From: Janthinobacterium agaricidamnosum
GTDB taxonomy: Bacteria; Pseudomonadota; Gammaproteobacteria; Burkholderiales; Burkholderiaceae_D
Direction of reading: 5' to 3'
DNA length: 64,000 nt
Assembly: GCF_003667705.1 (NCBI RefSeq)
Contig: NZ_CP033019.1
Coordinates: 4,464,001-4,528,000 of the forward strand
Shown: positions 27,110-36,034 of the stretch, piece by piece
Numbering within the stretch: position 1 is the stretch's first letter
How the letters are laid out: every line of letters starts with the position of its first letter
The notes under the pieces: model-generated
Told to the model about the DNA's origin: nothing
The model's input: the letters and a program-made list of their open reading frames with translations, nothing else
Database searches by the model: none
Translations under genes and position numbers: made by a program

Positions 27110-28843
27110 ATGCACGCCCTCTCCCACCTTCGTATCGGCACGCGCCTGGCTGCAGGCTTCGCGCTGGTGCTGCTGCTGTCCGTGATCTCCACCTCGTACG
27201 CGCTGTACAGCGCCAGCGTGAATGCCGAAGCGACGCGGCAAATGATGGAAAAGCCGCTGGCCAAGGAACGCCTCGTATCGGACTGGTACGTACTGATTTA
27301 CTCGGCCATCGCGCGCACTTCGATGATCGCCAGGAGCACGGATGAAACCCTGTCGAACGTGTTTGCCGACACCATCGCCGACAGCACCAAGCAGGGCGGC
27401 GAGCTGCTGAAGCAAATCGAAACCCTGCTCGTCAGCGACGAGGAAAAGGCCATTTTCAAGGCGTCCATTGCCGAACGCGTCAAGTACCAGGACGCCAAGA
27501 CCCTGGTGATGAATGCGCGCAAGGGCGGCAATGCGGCGCAGGCGGAAAGCGTCTACCGCGACAGCTTCGCGCCGGCCGCCGCCAAGTACCAGAACAACGT
27601 CAAGGCCCTGCTGTCGCAGCAGCGCCAGGCCATCGACGCCACGGCGCACGCGATCGAGGCGGCCAACGGGCGCAGCTTCACCCTGCTGCTGACCTTGTGC
27701 GCGCTGGTGGTGGCGCTGGGCAGCGTCTGCGCCTGGCTGATCACGCGCTCGATCACGCAGCCGTTGAAGGCCGCCGTGAAGGTGGCCGAAACGGTGGCCG
27801 ACGGCGACTTGCGCACGCATTTCGGCACGCCTGCCAGCGATGAAATCGGCGACCTGATGCGCGCGCTGCACGGCATGAACGAGGCGCTGCGCAAGGTGGT
27901 GTCGGAAGTGCAGACGGGCACCAATGCGATCGCCACGGCGTCGGGCGAAATCGCCGCCGGCAACCAGGATCTGTCGGCGCGCACGGAACAGCAGGCCAGT
28001 TCGCTGGAAGAGACGGCGTCATCGATGGAAGAATTGACCAGCACCGTCAAGCAGAATGCGGACAACGCGCGCCAGGCCAACCAGATGGCGGTGGCCGCCT
28101 CCAGCGTGGCCGAACGGGGCGGCGGCATCGTCAGCCAGGTGGTCGACACCATGGGAGCCATCGATACGGCCTCGACGAAAATCGTCGACATCATCGGCGT
28201 CATCGACGGCATCGCCTTCCAGACGAATATCCTGGCCCTGAACGCGGCCGTCGAAGCGGCGCGCGCCGGCGAGCAGGGGCGCGGCTTTGCCGTCGTCGCC
28301 ACGGAAGTGCGCAGCCTGGCGCAGCGCTCGGCCGCCGCGGCGCGCGAAATCAAGACCCTGATCGGCGACTCGGTGGAACAGGTCAACAACGGCACGCGGC
28401 TGGTGCAGCAGGCCGGCAGCACCATGGGCGAAGTGGTCGACAGCGTGCGCAGGGTCACCGACATCATGGCCGAGATCACTGCCGCCAGCGCAGAGCAAAG
28501 CATGGGCATCGACCAGGTCAACCAGGCCATCGCGCAGATGGACCAGGTGACGCAGCAAAATGCGGCGCTGGTGGAAGAAGCGGCGGCGGCAGCCGAAAGC
28601 ATGCAGGACCAGGCGGCGCGCCTGGCGCAGGTGGCGGCCGGCTTCCAGCTCGAGCACGTGGCCACGGCGGCGCCGGTGCGCGCCGCGCGGCCGGCCAGGG
28701 CCGCCATCGCCACCACGCAAAAACTCGCGCCACGCCCGCCCCAGGCCAGGGCCGGCAAACCCGCAGCACCCAAGGCGGCCGGCATCGCGGCGCGCAAAAC
28801 GCCATCGCACATCGCTGGCGAGCAGGACTGGGAGGAGTTTTAA
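27110..28843 (+). CDS. Methyl-accepting chemotaxis protein
   Basis: A 577-residue transmembrane receptor. Membrane segments are about residues 10-32 and 190-212, bracketing a four-helix-bundle-type periplasmic sensor of about 155 residues. A HAMP domain follows (about 213-265). The signalling domain holds the hairpin tip [21 protein letters not shown] near 366. An Ala/Pro/Lys-rich tether ends in DWEEF, a pentapeptide of the CheR/CheB-docking type. The ligand cannot be inferred. The start at 27110 follows ACAGGAG and gives a normal receptor N-terminus. Confidence 0.95.
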   Translation: MHALSHLRIGTRLAAGFALVLLLSVISTSYALYSASVNAEATRQMMEKPLAKERLVSDWYVLIYSAIARTSMIARSTDETLSNVFADTIADSTKQGGELLKQIETLLVSDEEKAIFKASIAERVKYQDAKTLVMNARKGGNAAQAESVYRDSFAPAAAKYQNNVKALLSQQRQAIDATAHAIEAANGRSFTLLLTLCALVVALGSVCAWLITRSITQPLKAAVKVAETVADGDLRTHFGTPASDEIGDLMRALHGMNEALRKVVSEVQTGTNAIATASGEIAAGNQDLSARTEQQASSLEETASSMEELTSTVKQNADNARQANQMAVAASSVAERGGGIVSQVVDTMGAIDTASTKIVDIIGVIDGIAFQTNILALNAAVEAARAGEQGRGFAVVATEVRSLAQRSAAAAREIKTLIGDSVEQVNNGTRLVQQAGSTMGEVVDSVRRVTDIMAEITAASAEQSMGIDQVNQAIAQMDQVTQQNAALVEEAAAAAESMQDQAARLAQVAAGFQLEHVATAAPVRAARPARAAIATTQKLAPRPPQARAGKPAAPKAAGIAARKTPSHIAGEQDWEEF

Positions 28844-29009
28844 GCCCGCGGTTTTAAGTCCGGCGTTAAACCCGCTTTCCAGCACCGTGCAGGCGGCGGC
28901 AAGGCGCTTGAAACCATTTGACAGCGGCGCCAGGCGCGCCGATACTGGTTTCAGGTGGGACTGGCGCGCCACCGCGACATGAGACAGCCGGCGCCTCCAG
29001 GGAGAGACC

Positions 29010-30184
29010 ATGCGCCCCTATCTTGTTTTCGCCTCTTGCTTCAAGCGCCTGGGCGCCGCCCTGCTCTGCGGCGCTTTGGCGGCCTGCAGCGTAGCACCGC
29101 CAGCCAGCCTGCCCCCATCTTCAACGACGGCGATTTCGCGCCGGCCGCCGCCATCGACGCCAGCCAGGTCTTTGCCATCGACGAAACCATGCGCCAGTAT
29201 GTGCGCACGCAAGTGCGGCGCGAAGCGCGCAACAAGAATGACCGCGCGGCCCTGTATGACGCCCTGTACGACAAGAGCAGGCTGAAACTCGAGTACGATG
29301 CGGCCATGACCCGCAATGCGCGCGAAACGTTCGCCGCGCGTCAGGGCAACTGCCTGTCGCTGGTGATCATGACGGCGGCGCTGGCACATGAAATGGGCTT
29401 GCAGGTGCGCTACCAGGAAGTGCTCGGCGAAGAAAGCTGGAGCCGCAGCGGCGACATGTATTTTGTCGCCGGCCACGTCAACCTGGTACTGGGCCAGCGG
29501 CTGGACGACAAATCCGGCAGGTACGATGCCAAGGGCATGATGGTGATCGATTTCCTGCCGTCCGCGGAGATAGGCGGCTACCGCACGCGAGAACTCGACG
29601 AAGCGACCGTGCTCGCCATGTACATGAACAACCGCGCCGCCGAAACCATGAGCGAGGGCCAGCTGAATCAGGCATACTGGTGGGCCAGGGCAGCGCTGCT
29701 GCAAGACCCCTCGTTCAGCGGCGCCTACAACACCCTGGGCGTGATCCAGTTCCGCCATGGCGACCTGGCGCAAGCGCGGCGCACTTTCGCCCATGCGCTG
29801 ACGCGCACGCCGGACAACACGGTGCTGCTGTCGAACCTGGCGCAGGTGCTGGAAGCGTCCGGCCTGCCCGAAGAAGCGCTGCCGCTGCGCCGGCGCCTGC
29901 TGGCGCTGCAGCCGCAGCCGCCTTTCCACTACTTCAACCTGGGCAAGGCGGCCATGCAGCAAAACGATTACGTGCGGGCGATACAGCTGTTTTCACGTGA
30001 AATCGCGCGCGACCCGTACTACCACGAATTTCACTTCTGGCTGGCGCAAGCCTATGCGCGCCTGGGCCAGATGGAGCAGGCCGGCAAGCAGCTGGAACTG
30101 GCGATGAACAACAGCACCACGCGCAGCGACCATACTCTGTATGCGGCCAAGCTGCAGCGCCTGCGCGCCGTCACCACGCATTAA
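29010..30184 (+). pseudogene. Transglutaminase-like/TPR lipoprotein, frameshifted
   Basis: The frame from 29010, behind AGGGAGAG, encodes a lipoprotein signal (ALAACS lipobox, Cys about residue 27). It then runs out of homology, while the adjacent frame carries the protein to 30184. Adding one C to the five-C run at 29112-29116 joins them as a 391-residue lipoprotein reading SLPPIFNDGDF. The mature part has a transglutaminase-like core (RQGNCLSLV, then GHVNLVLG) and about four TPR units from residue 215 on. The gene meets hemW tail to tail, sharing TTAA. A consensus error or true mutation would look alike. Confidence 0.82.
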
Positions 30185-31455
30185 TCCTCCAGGAACATCT
30201 GCTGCAGGTCATTCAGGAAGCACAATCCCCGTTCCGTCGGACGGATGACCTGGTGGTCGCGGTACAGCAAGCCTTTCGCTTCGGCCGCATTGAGCGGCTG
30301 CTCGATGGCGTTGAGGGCCAGGCCCGTACGCTCGGCGAACAAGTTCGGCGCAAAGCCCTGCGTCAGGCGCAGGGTATTCAACATGAATTCGAAGCCCATT
30401 TCCTCGCGCGCCAGTTCGCGCTCTTCCTGCACCGGATTACCGGCCAGTACCGCGTCCATGTAGGCGCGCGGCTGCTTGTAGCGGGCCTGGCGCAGCACGC
30501 GGTGCGGGAACGAAATCTTCGAGTGCGCGCCCGCGCCGATGCCGAGATAGTCGCCAAATTCCCAGTAATTGCGGTTGTGGCGTGCCTGGCGGCCCGGCTG
30601 CGCATAGGCCGACACTTCATAGCGGCCATAGCCGGCCTGTGCGGCGCGCGCGGCCACCATATCGGCGATATCGGCGCTCTCGTCGTCGTCCGGCAGCGCG
30701 GGCGGATACTTGGCGAACAGGGTGTTCGGTTCCAGGGTCAGGTGGTACAGCGACAGGTGCGGCGGCGCGAACGACAGCGCCGTCTCCAGGTCCTGCCGCG
30801 CTTCGTCCAGCGTCTGCGTGGGCAGCGCGTACATCAGGTCGAGGTTGAAATTGTCGAAGTTGGCATGCGCGATCTCCACCGCGCGGCGCGCCTCGTTGTC
30901 GTCATGGATGCGCCCCAGCGCCTGCAGATGGCGGCCATTGAAGCTCTGGATGCCGACCGACAGCCGGTTGATGCCGCTGGCCCGGTAAGACTTGAATTTT
31001 TCCGCTTCAAAGGTGCCCGGATTGGCTTCCATGGTGATTTCGCAATCGGGCTCCAATGGCAGCAGGGTGCGCACGTCCGACATCAGCCGGTCCAGGCCCG
31101 CCGCCGACATCAGGCTGGGCGTGCCGCCGCCGATGAAGATGGTGTGGATCTTGCGGCCCCAGATCAGCGGCAGCGCCATCTCCAGGTCCAGCCGCAGCGC
31201 GGCCAGGTATTCGGCTTCCGGCAAGTCGCCGCGCACCTCGTGCGAATTGAAGTCGCAATACGGGCATTTTTTCACGCACCACGGAAAGTGAATGTACAGC
31301 GACAGCGGCGGCAGGGCCGTCAGGTTCAGCGCGCCCGGCTGCAGGTACTTCAGGGCCGCCCCGGCCGCGCCGGAAATGCCTTCCTGCGGCACGGGCCTGG
31401 CTGCCGACTTGGCGGCCGATTGGGCAACGGCGCCCACCAGTTTGATCGGGATCAT
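30181..31455 (-). CDS. hemW: Radical SAM heme chaperone HemW
   Basis: A 424-residue radical SAM protein with the CxxxCxxC cluster motif in CVKKCPYCDFNSH (about residues 60-72), then GGGTPSLMS and the HemN-like C-terminal domain. HemW proteins bind and deliver haem; older annotations call them coproporphyrinogen oxidase-like. The first 45 residues are an extension before the usual start of homology. The start overlaps the rdgB stop as ATGA, so the two form an operon. Confidence 0.93.
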   Translation of the reverse strand: MIPIKLVGAVAQSAAKSAARPVPQEGISGAAGAALKYLQPGALNLTALPPLSLYIHFPWCVKKCPYCDFNSHEVRGDLPEAEYLAALRLDLEMALPLIWGRKIHTIFIGGGTPSLMSAAGLDRLMSDVRTLLPLEPDCEITMEANPGTFEAEKFKSYRASGINRLSVGIQSFNGRHLQALGRIHDDNEARRAVEIAHANFDNFNLDLMYALPTQTLDEARQDLETALSFAPPHLSLYHLTLEPNTLFAKYPPALPDDDESADIADMVAARAAQAGYGRYEVSAYAQPGRQARHNRNYWEFGDYLGIGAGAHSKISFPHRVLRQARYKQPRAYMDAVLAGNPVQEERELAREEMGFEFMLNTLRLTQGFAPNLFAERTGLALNAIEQPLNAAEAKGLLYRDHQVIRPTERGLCFLNDLQQMFLED

Positions 31456-32036
31456 CGCAGCTTTTCCACCAGCGCGCGCAGGGCCTGGCCGCGGTGCGAC
31501 AGCGCGTTCTTTTCATCGGACGTCAGTTCGGCCGCGCACTTGCCCAGCGCGGGAATGAAGAAATGCGGATCGTAGCCGAAGCCGCCGTTGCCGCGTGGCG
31601 TGGCGATCATCTCGCCGTTCCAGCGGCCGTCGGCGATCACGGGCTGCGGGTCGTCCGCATGGCGCACATACACCAGCACGCAGTAGTAATACGCGGACTT
31701 GTCGGCATGCGCCTCGAGGTCGGCGATCAGCCTGGCGCTGTTGGCCGCATCCGATTTCGGCTCGCCCGCATATCGGGCCGAGTACACGCCGGGCGCGCCG
31801 CCGAGCGCATTGACGCACACACCCGAATCGTCTGCCAGCGCCGGCAAGCCCGTCAGGCGAGATGCGTGGCGCGCCTTTTGCAGGGCGTTTTCAACGAAGG
31901 TGTGGAACGGTTCGTCGCTTTCCGGCACATCGTATTCGCCCTGGGCGTGGACGGAAAAACCGATGGTCGAGAGCAGCTCGTTGAATTCCTTGAGCTTGCC
32001 GGCGTTGTTGGAGGCGAGGATGAGGCGTTGGGTCAT
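31452..32036 (-). CDS. rdgB: dITP/XTP pyrophosphatase
   Basis: A 194-residue Ham1/RdgB-family nucleotide pyrophosphatase that removes non-canonical purine triphosphates (dITP, XTP). Typical motifs are LASNNAGKLKEF at the N-terminus, ADDSGVCVNALGGAPGVYSARYAG near residue 70-93, GGFGYDPHFF, and SHRGQAL near the C-terminus. The length is standard. It precedes hemW on the - strand with a four-base overlap. Confidence 0.95.
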   Translation of the reverse strand: MTQRLILASNNAGKLKEFNELLSTIGFSVHAQGEYDVPESDEPFHTFVENALQKARHASRLTGLPALADDSGVCVNALGGAPGVYSARYAGEPKSDAANSARLIADLEAHADKSAYYYCVLVYVRHADDPQPVIADGRWNGEMIATPRGNGGFGYDPHFFIPALGKCAAELTSDEKNALSHRGQALRALVEKLR

Positions 32037-32093
32037 GTCAGTAGTCCGGTTGAAGTGCCGACATTGTAAACCTTTTGCGCTCCCCTCACCCTG

Positions 32094-32137
32094 GCCCGCC
32101 GCTGCCGAAAAAAACGGCAGGTGCGGGCTTTTTGCCC
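32094..32137 (-). terminator. Possible hairpin terminator downstream of rph
   Basis: Read on the - strand after the rph stop, two A/T-looped hairpins occur in a row: GGGC-AAAAA-GCCC and CTGCCG-TTTTTTT-CGGCAG. No clean T tract follows, so termination is uncertain. Confidence 0.4.
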
Positions 32138-32174
32138 GGCGCAGCGGGCGAAGACATGTAAATCTATGTAAAGA

Positions 32175-32903
32175 TTACATGCCGAGAGCTTGCTTTTGCA
32201 GGGCGATCAGGTCGGCGATGCCGCCCTGCGCCAGGTCCAGCAGGCGGTTCATGCCGGCGCGGTCGAAGGCGGCGCCTTCGGCCGTGCCCTGCACTTCGAT
32301 GAAGTGGCCCGCTTCCGTCATCACCACATTCATGTCCGTGTCGCAGCCCGAGTCTTCCACGTAGTCGAGGTCCAGCACCGGCATGCCCTGGTAGACGCCC
32401 ACCGAGATGGCGGCGACGAAGCTTTTCACGGGGATGGCGGCGATCGCGCCGCGCGCCTGCAGCTGGGAAAACGCGTCATACGCGGCCACCATGGCACCCG
32501 TGATCGAGGCCGTGCGCGTGCCGCCGTCGGCCTGGATCACGTCGCAATCGAGGTGCAGGGTGCGTTCGCCGAACGCCTGCAAATCGAAGGCGGCGCGCAG
32601 CGAGCGGCCGATCAGGCGCTGGATTTCCTGCGTGCGGCCCGACTGCTTGCCGCGCGCCGCTTCGCGGTCCATGCGCGTGTGCGTCGAGCGCGGCAGCATG
32701 CCGTACTCGGCCGTCAACCAGCCCTGGCCCTTGCCCTTCAGGAAGCCCGGCACCTTGTCTTCGATGCTGGCTGTACAGATGACCTTGGTGTCGCCGCACT
32801 CGATCAGCACCGACCCTTCGGCATGTTTGGTGTACTGGCGGGTGATGCGGATGGCGCGCAGCGCATCGACGGCGCGGCCGCTCGGGCGGGATTCGAATGT
32901 CAT
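32175..32903 (-). CDS. rph: RNase PH
   Basis: A 242-residue phosphorolytic 3'-5' exoribonuclease that trims tRNA 3' ends. Typical segments are [36 protein letters not shown], and [26 protein letters not shown] in overlapping parts, plus [18 protein letters not shown]. The start at 32903 was chosen because the longer frame adds 46 residues outside the family. It is divergent from yicC across 287 bases. Confidence 0.95.
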   Translation of the reverse strand: MTFESRPSGRAVDALRAIRITRQYTKHAEGSVLIECGDTKVICTASIEDKVPGFLKGKGQGWLTAEYGMLPRSTHTRMDREAARGKQSGRTQEIQRLIGRSLRAAFDLQAFGERTLHLDCDVIQADGGTRTASITGAMVAAYDAFSQLQARGAIAAIPVKSFVAAISVGVYQGMPVLDLDYVEDSGCDTDMNVVMTEAGHFIEVQGTAEGAAFDRAGMNRLLDLAQGGIADLIALQKQALGM

Positions 32904-33190
32904 GGGGATGTCCTGTGTGATTGGGGTTGCGGCAGCGATTCTACCACCGCGCGCGCGCCCATTTGCAGCCATGCAACAGCGCAGGGCGCAATGGCGGGCG
33001 GCGCACACATGATCCCTACAATCCTGCCCCGCCAAACACAATTTTCTTTACAATGCCGTAAAACGCACACTATTCAGCAATTTTCAGGCCATCGGGCACT
33101 TCGGTCCTGTTTCGCGGCGCGGGCAGTATTGCCTGCGCTGGCTGATTAAGTGTATAAGTGACTGTATACAAGATCAAATCGGGGAATCCT

Positions 33191-34096
33191 TTGAGCATTT
33201 CAAGCATGACAGGCTACGCGGTTGCCACCAGCGAAGGTGCTGCAGGCACACTGACAATTGAAATCAAGAGCGTCAACTCACGCTTTCTCGACCTGCAATT
33301 CCGGATCAACGACGATCTGCGGGCCCTGGAACCTGACTTGCGCGCCGCCGTCATGTCCGCCATCACGCGCGGCAAAGTCGAGGTACGCCTGAGCTTTGGC
33401 CGCAAGGCTGCGACCGCCGGCACGCAGGCGCTGAACGTGCCCCTGCTGACCGAACTGGCGCGCCTGCAAAACGAAGTGGGCCAGCATTTTGTCTCCGCCC
33501 CCGTCATGACGGTGGCAGAACTGCTGCGCTGGCCTGGCGTCATCGAAGAAGCGCAAGTGGGACAGGAGTCCCTGCAGGCGGACGTGGGCGCGCTGACCAA
33601 GCGCACCGTGGCCGCCTTCGTCGACAGCCGCAAGCGCGAAGGCGCGGCGCTCGAAGCGGTGCTGGTGTCGCGCATCGAAGCGATGGAAGCCATCGTCAAG
33701 CGCATCACGCCCTTGATTCCGCAAGTGGTGGCGGCCTTCCAGCAAAAAGCCATCGAGCGCATGCAGGATGCGCTGGGCCTGGCCAGCCAGGGCTCGAATT
33801 CGGCCCTGTCGCGCCAGGACGCCATGGAACGCATCCGCCAGGAAGTGATCTTGTACGGCATCCGCATCGATGTGTCCGAAGAACTGGCGCGCCTGTCGGC
33901 CCACCTGGGTGAAACGCGCCACATCCTCACCAAGGGCGGGCAAGTGGGCAAGCGCCTCGACTTCATGATGCAGGAACTCAACCGCGAAGCCAATACGCTG
34001 GGCGCCAAGGCCTCCGTCAAGGAACTGGCCGACGCCTCGATGGACTTGAAGCTGCTGATCGAGCAGATGCGCGAACAGGTGCAGAACCTGGAATAA
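33191..34096 (+). CDS. yicC: YicC/YloC family endoribonuclease-like protein
   Basis: A 301-residue YicC family protein: SMTGYA at the N-terminus, EIKSVNSRFLDLQFR, and the C-terminal HILTKGGQVGKRLDFMMQELNREANTLGAK, all typical. YicC of E. coli is reported as an endoribonuclease involved in RNA turnover. I chose a TTG start at 33191 because GGGGA lies six bases upstream; a GTG at 33158 or the ATG at 33206 are alternatives. In many genomes yicC directly precedes gmk; here two small genes intervene. Confidence 0.9.
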   Translation: MSISSMTGYAVATSEGAAGTLTIEIKSVNSRFLDLQFRINDDLRALEPDLRAAVMSAITRGKVEVRLSFGRKAATAGTQALNVPLLTELARLQNEVGQHFVSAPVMTVAELLRWPGVIEEAQVGQESLQADVGALTKRTVAAFVDSRKREGAALEAVLVSRIEAMEAIVKRITPLIPQVVAAFQQKAIERMQDALGLASQGSNSALSRQDAMERIRQEVILYGIRIDVSEELARLSAHLGETRHILTKGGQVGKRLDFMMQELNREANTLGAKASVKELADASMDLKLLIEQMREQVQNLE

Positions 34097-34099
34097 GCC

Positions 34100-34426
34100 A
34101 TGACCGCACCACGCATCCTGACGCTCGCCAGCGTCACCCTGGCGCTGCTGGCGGCAGGCGCGCAAGCGCAACCTGCGCAGCAGCCGTCGCCGTATGCGGT
34201 TGAAGGCTGCGCCTCCGGGTGTTTCGCTCTCAAGGAACGCGGCGCCGCCATCTACACGGGCGCCGACGCCGCCTCCTACCGCATCTGCTCGCGCAGCAAC
34301 CTGGGCGCGGAAGTCTCGGTCGACAGCGCCATCGTGCGCATCAGCAACCGCGACTGCACCGATGTGAATGGCCGGGCCATCGTGCTCAATAGCGGCGAAA
34401 TCGCCCTGGGCCGGCTGCCCCGCTGA
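34100..34426 (+). CDS. Small exported protein, function unknown
   Basis: A 108-residue protein with a clear signal peptide (MTAPRILTLASVTLALLAAG, cleavage after AQA about residue 23). The mature 85 residues have four Cys, in two pairs likely to form disulphides, and no recognised domain. It begins three bases after the yicC stop, so it may be translated with it. The convergent DoxX gene is 15 bases away. It was probably inserted between yicC and gmk, as its neighbours differ from the usual order. Confidence 0.65.
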   Translation: MTAPRILTLASVTLALLAAGAQAQPAQQPSPYAVEGCASGCFALKERGAAIYTGADAASYRICSRSNLGAEVSVDSAIVRISNRDCTDVNGRAIVLNSGEIALGRLPR

Positions 34427-34441
34427 ACCAGGGCATGCAAC

Positions 34442-34852
34442 TTACGCCAGGCGCGCTCCGGTGCGCGCCCTGTCGCTGGCGGCGATGACGACGCAGGCGA
34501 CAAACAGTACGATGCTGTACTCCACGCCGCCGGCGCCATGCTCGCCCACGAACCAGCCCTTCGCCGCATGCACGATGACGATGCCGCCAAGACAGATCAC
34601 CATCAGGCCGGCCGCCGCCCAGCGCATGTATTTGCCGGCGATCAGCAAACTGCCGCAAACGATCTCGACGATGGTAATCGCCCACACGACAGCCAGGCCA
34701 TAGATAAATCCCTTGTCTTCCAGAAAACCGGCAAAGCGGGGAATGGTGCCGTTGGCGATGCGCGTGATGGCGTGCGCCATGAACATCACGGCGATGGCCA
34801 CGCGCAGCAACAGCATGGCCTGGGCAATACTGAGAAACGGGAAATTTTTCAT
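34442..34852 (-). CDS. DoxX family membrane protein
   Basis: A 136-residue protein with four hydrophobic segments and DoxX-type features: LLLRVAIAVMFMAHAITRI at the N-terminus, GLAVVWAITIVEIVCGSLL, and AAGLMVICLGGIVIVHAAKG. DoxX proteins are small membrane proteins, some linked to redox defence; the role here is unknown. The ATG at 34852 follows AGGA; a GTG six bases upstream is less likely. It is on the opposite strand from its yicC-gmk neighbours. Confidence 0.8.
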   Translation of the reverse strand: MKNFPFLSIAQAMLLLRVAIAVMFMAHAITRIANGTIPRFAGFLEDKGFIYGLAVVWAITIVEIVCGSLLIAGKYMRWAAAGLMVICLGGIVIVHAAKGWFVGEHGAGGVEYSIVLFVACVVIAASDRARTGARLA

Positions 34853-35051
34853 GCGCACATCCTGTCGATAAAGAAAAAATATTCCAAATTAGATAACTAT
34901 TTCTTCAGGATAACAAGCAAAATATGTGCAGGCGCGGCGGCCAGGCGCATCGCAGGGCTGGCTCGCCGCCTTGCCTCTTGGTAAAATACCGAATTGGGCG
35001 GCGCCCATGCAAGCGCACACGCCGCCATCACACGCAAATGGAAAGATCCGC

Positions 35052-35690
35052 ATGAGCCACCCTACCGCCTTCTCCGGCAGCCTGTTCGTGGTCGCCGCGC
35101 CATCGGGCGCCGGCAAATCGACACTGGTCAATGCATTGCTGGCGCAAGAGCCCGGCATCAAATTGTCGATCTCGACCACCACGCGCCCCCCGCGTCCGGG
35201 CGAGCAGCATGGCCGCGAGTACTATTTCACGACGGCGGAAGACTTTGTCGCGCGCGCCGACCAGGGCGAATTCCTGGAATGGGCGGAAGTGCACGGCAAT
35301 TACTACGGCACCTCGCGCATCATGGTGGAACAGCAAATGGCCGCCGGCACCGATATCCTGCTGGAAATCGACTGGCAGGGCGCGCGCCAGGTGCGCAAGC
35401 AATTTCCCCGCGCGGCCGGCATTTTCATCCTGCCGCCATCGATCGATGCGCTGGAAGAACGCCTGAACAAGCGCGGCCAGGACGAGCCGCACGTGATCAC
35501 GCGCCGCCTGCTGGCGGCCGGCGGCGAAATCGCACACGCTCCCGAGTTCGAGTATGTTATTATCAATGAAGAGTTTACGGTCGCTTTGTCCGAACTGAGC
35601 GCGATCGTGAGAGCGGCCCGTTGCCGGTTTGCGCAACAAGCGGCCCGCAACGCATCGCTATTCGCCCAGCTGGGCCTGCACGCAGAGTAA
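35052..35690 (+). CDS. gmk: Guanylate kinase
   Basis: A 212-residue GMP kinase: P-loop [10 protein letters not shown] (about residues 14-23), the GMP-binding [19 protein letters not shown], and [14 protein letters not shown]. It phosphorylates GMP and dGMP in the cytoplasm. The ATG at 35052 follows GGAAAGATCCGC, and the N-terminus fits the family. rpoZ follows 58 bases later and spoT after it, a conserved order. Confidence 0.96.
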   Translation: MSHPTAFSGSLFVVAAPSGAGKSTLVNALLAQEPGIKLSISTTTRPPRPGEQHGREYYFTTAEDFVARADQGEFLEWAEVHGNYYGTSRIMVEQQMAAGTDILLEIDWQGARQVRKQFPRAAGIFILPPSIDALEERLNKRGQDEPHVITRRLLAAGGEIAHAPEFEYVIINEEFTVALSELSAIVRAARCRFAQQAARNASLFAQLGLHAE

Positions 35691-35748
35691 AAACGCTGCA
35701 ACGGCACGCCAGTTCACACAGCACCACGCAAAAATTTTAGGAGTTACT

Positions 35749-35952
35749 ATGGCCCGTATCACAATCGAAGATTGCCTGAAGCAAATCCCTAACCGTTTCC
35801 AGCTGACCCTGGCTGCGACCTATCGCGCACGTCAGTTGTTACAAGGCCACACCCCAAAGGTGGAAGCCAAGGACAAGCCTACCGTCGTCGCACTGCGTGA
35901 AATCGCTGCCGGTAAAGTCGGCATCGAAATGCTGAAAAAGGTCCCGATGTAA
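35749..35952 (+). CDS. rpoZ: RNA polymerase omega subunit
   Basis: A 67-residue omega subunit, [20 protein letters not shown] followed by [15 protein letters not shown], the standard betaproteobacterial sequence and length. It supports assembly of RNA polymerase and, with DksA and ppGpp, stringent control. It has a strong TAGGAG ribosome site. Its neighbours gmk and spoT are those expected. Confidence 0.96.
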   Translation: MARITIEDCLKQIPNRFQLTLAATYRARQLLQGHTPKVEAKDKPTVVALREIAAGKVGIEMLKKVPM

Positions 35953-36034
35953 GTGGGAACCCGCGTGCCGGAACAGTGCTGACCCCTGGTTCTACCGTAT
36001 TCTTTATTCACACTGTGAAGCAACGCGACGTTTT

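Noticed and set aside
32150..32180. Small direct motif atgtaaa..tgtaaag..acatg near the rph stop as a regulator site
   Set aside because: Short AT-rich similarity, no neighbouring regulator and no second copy.
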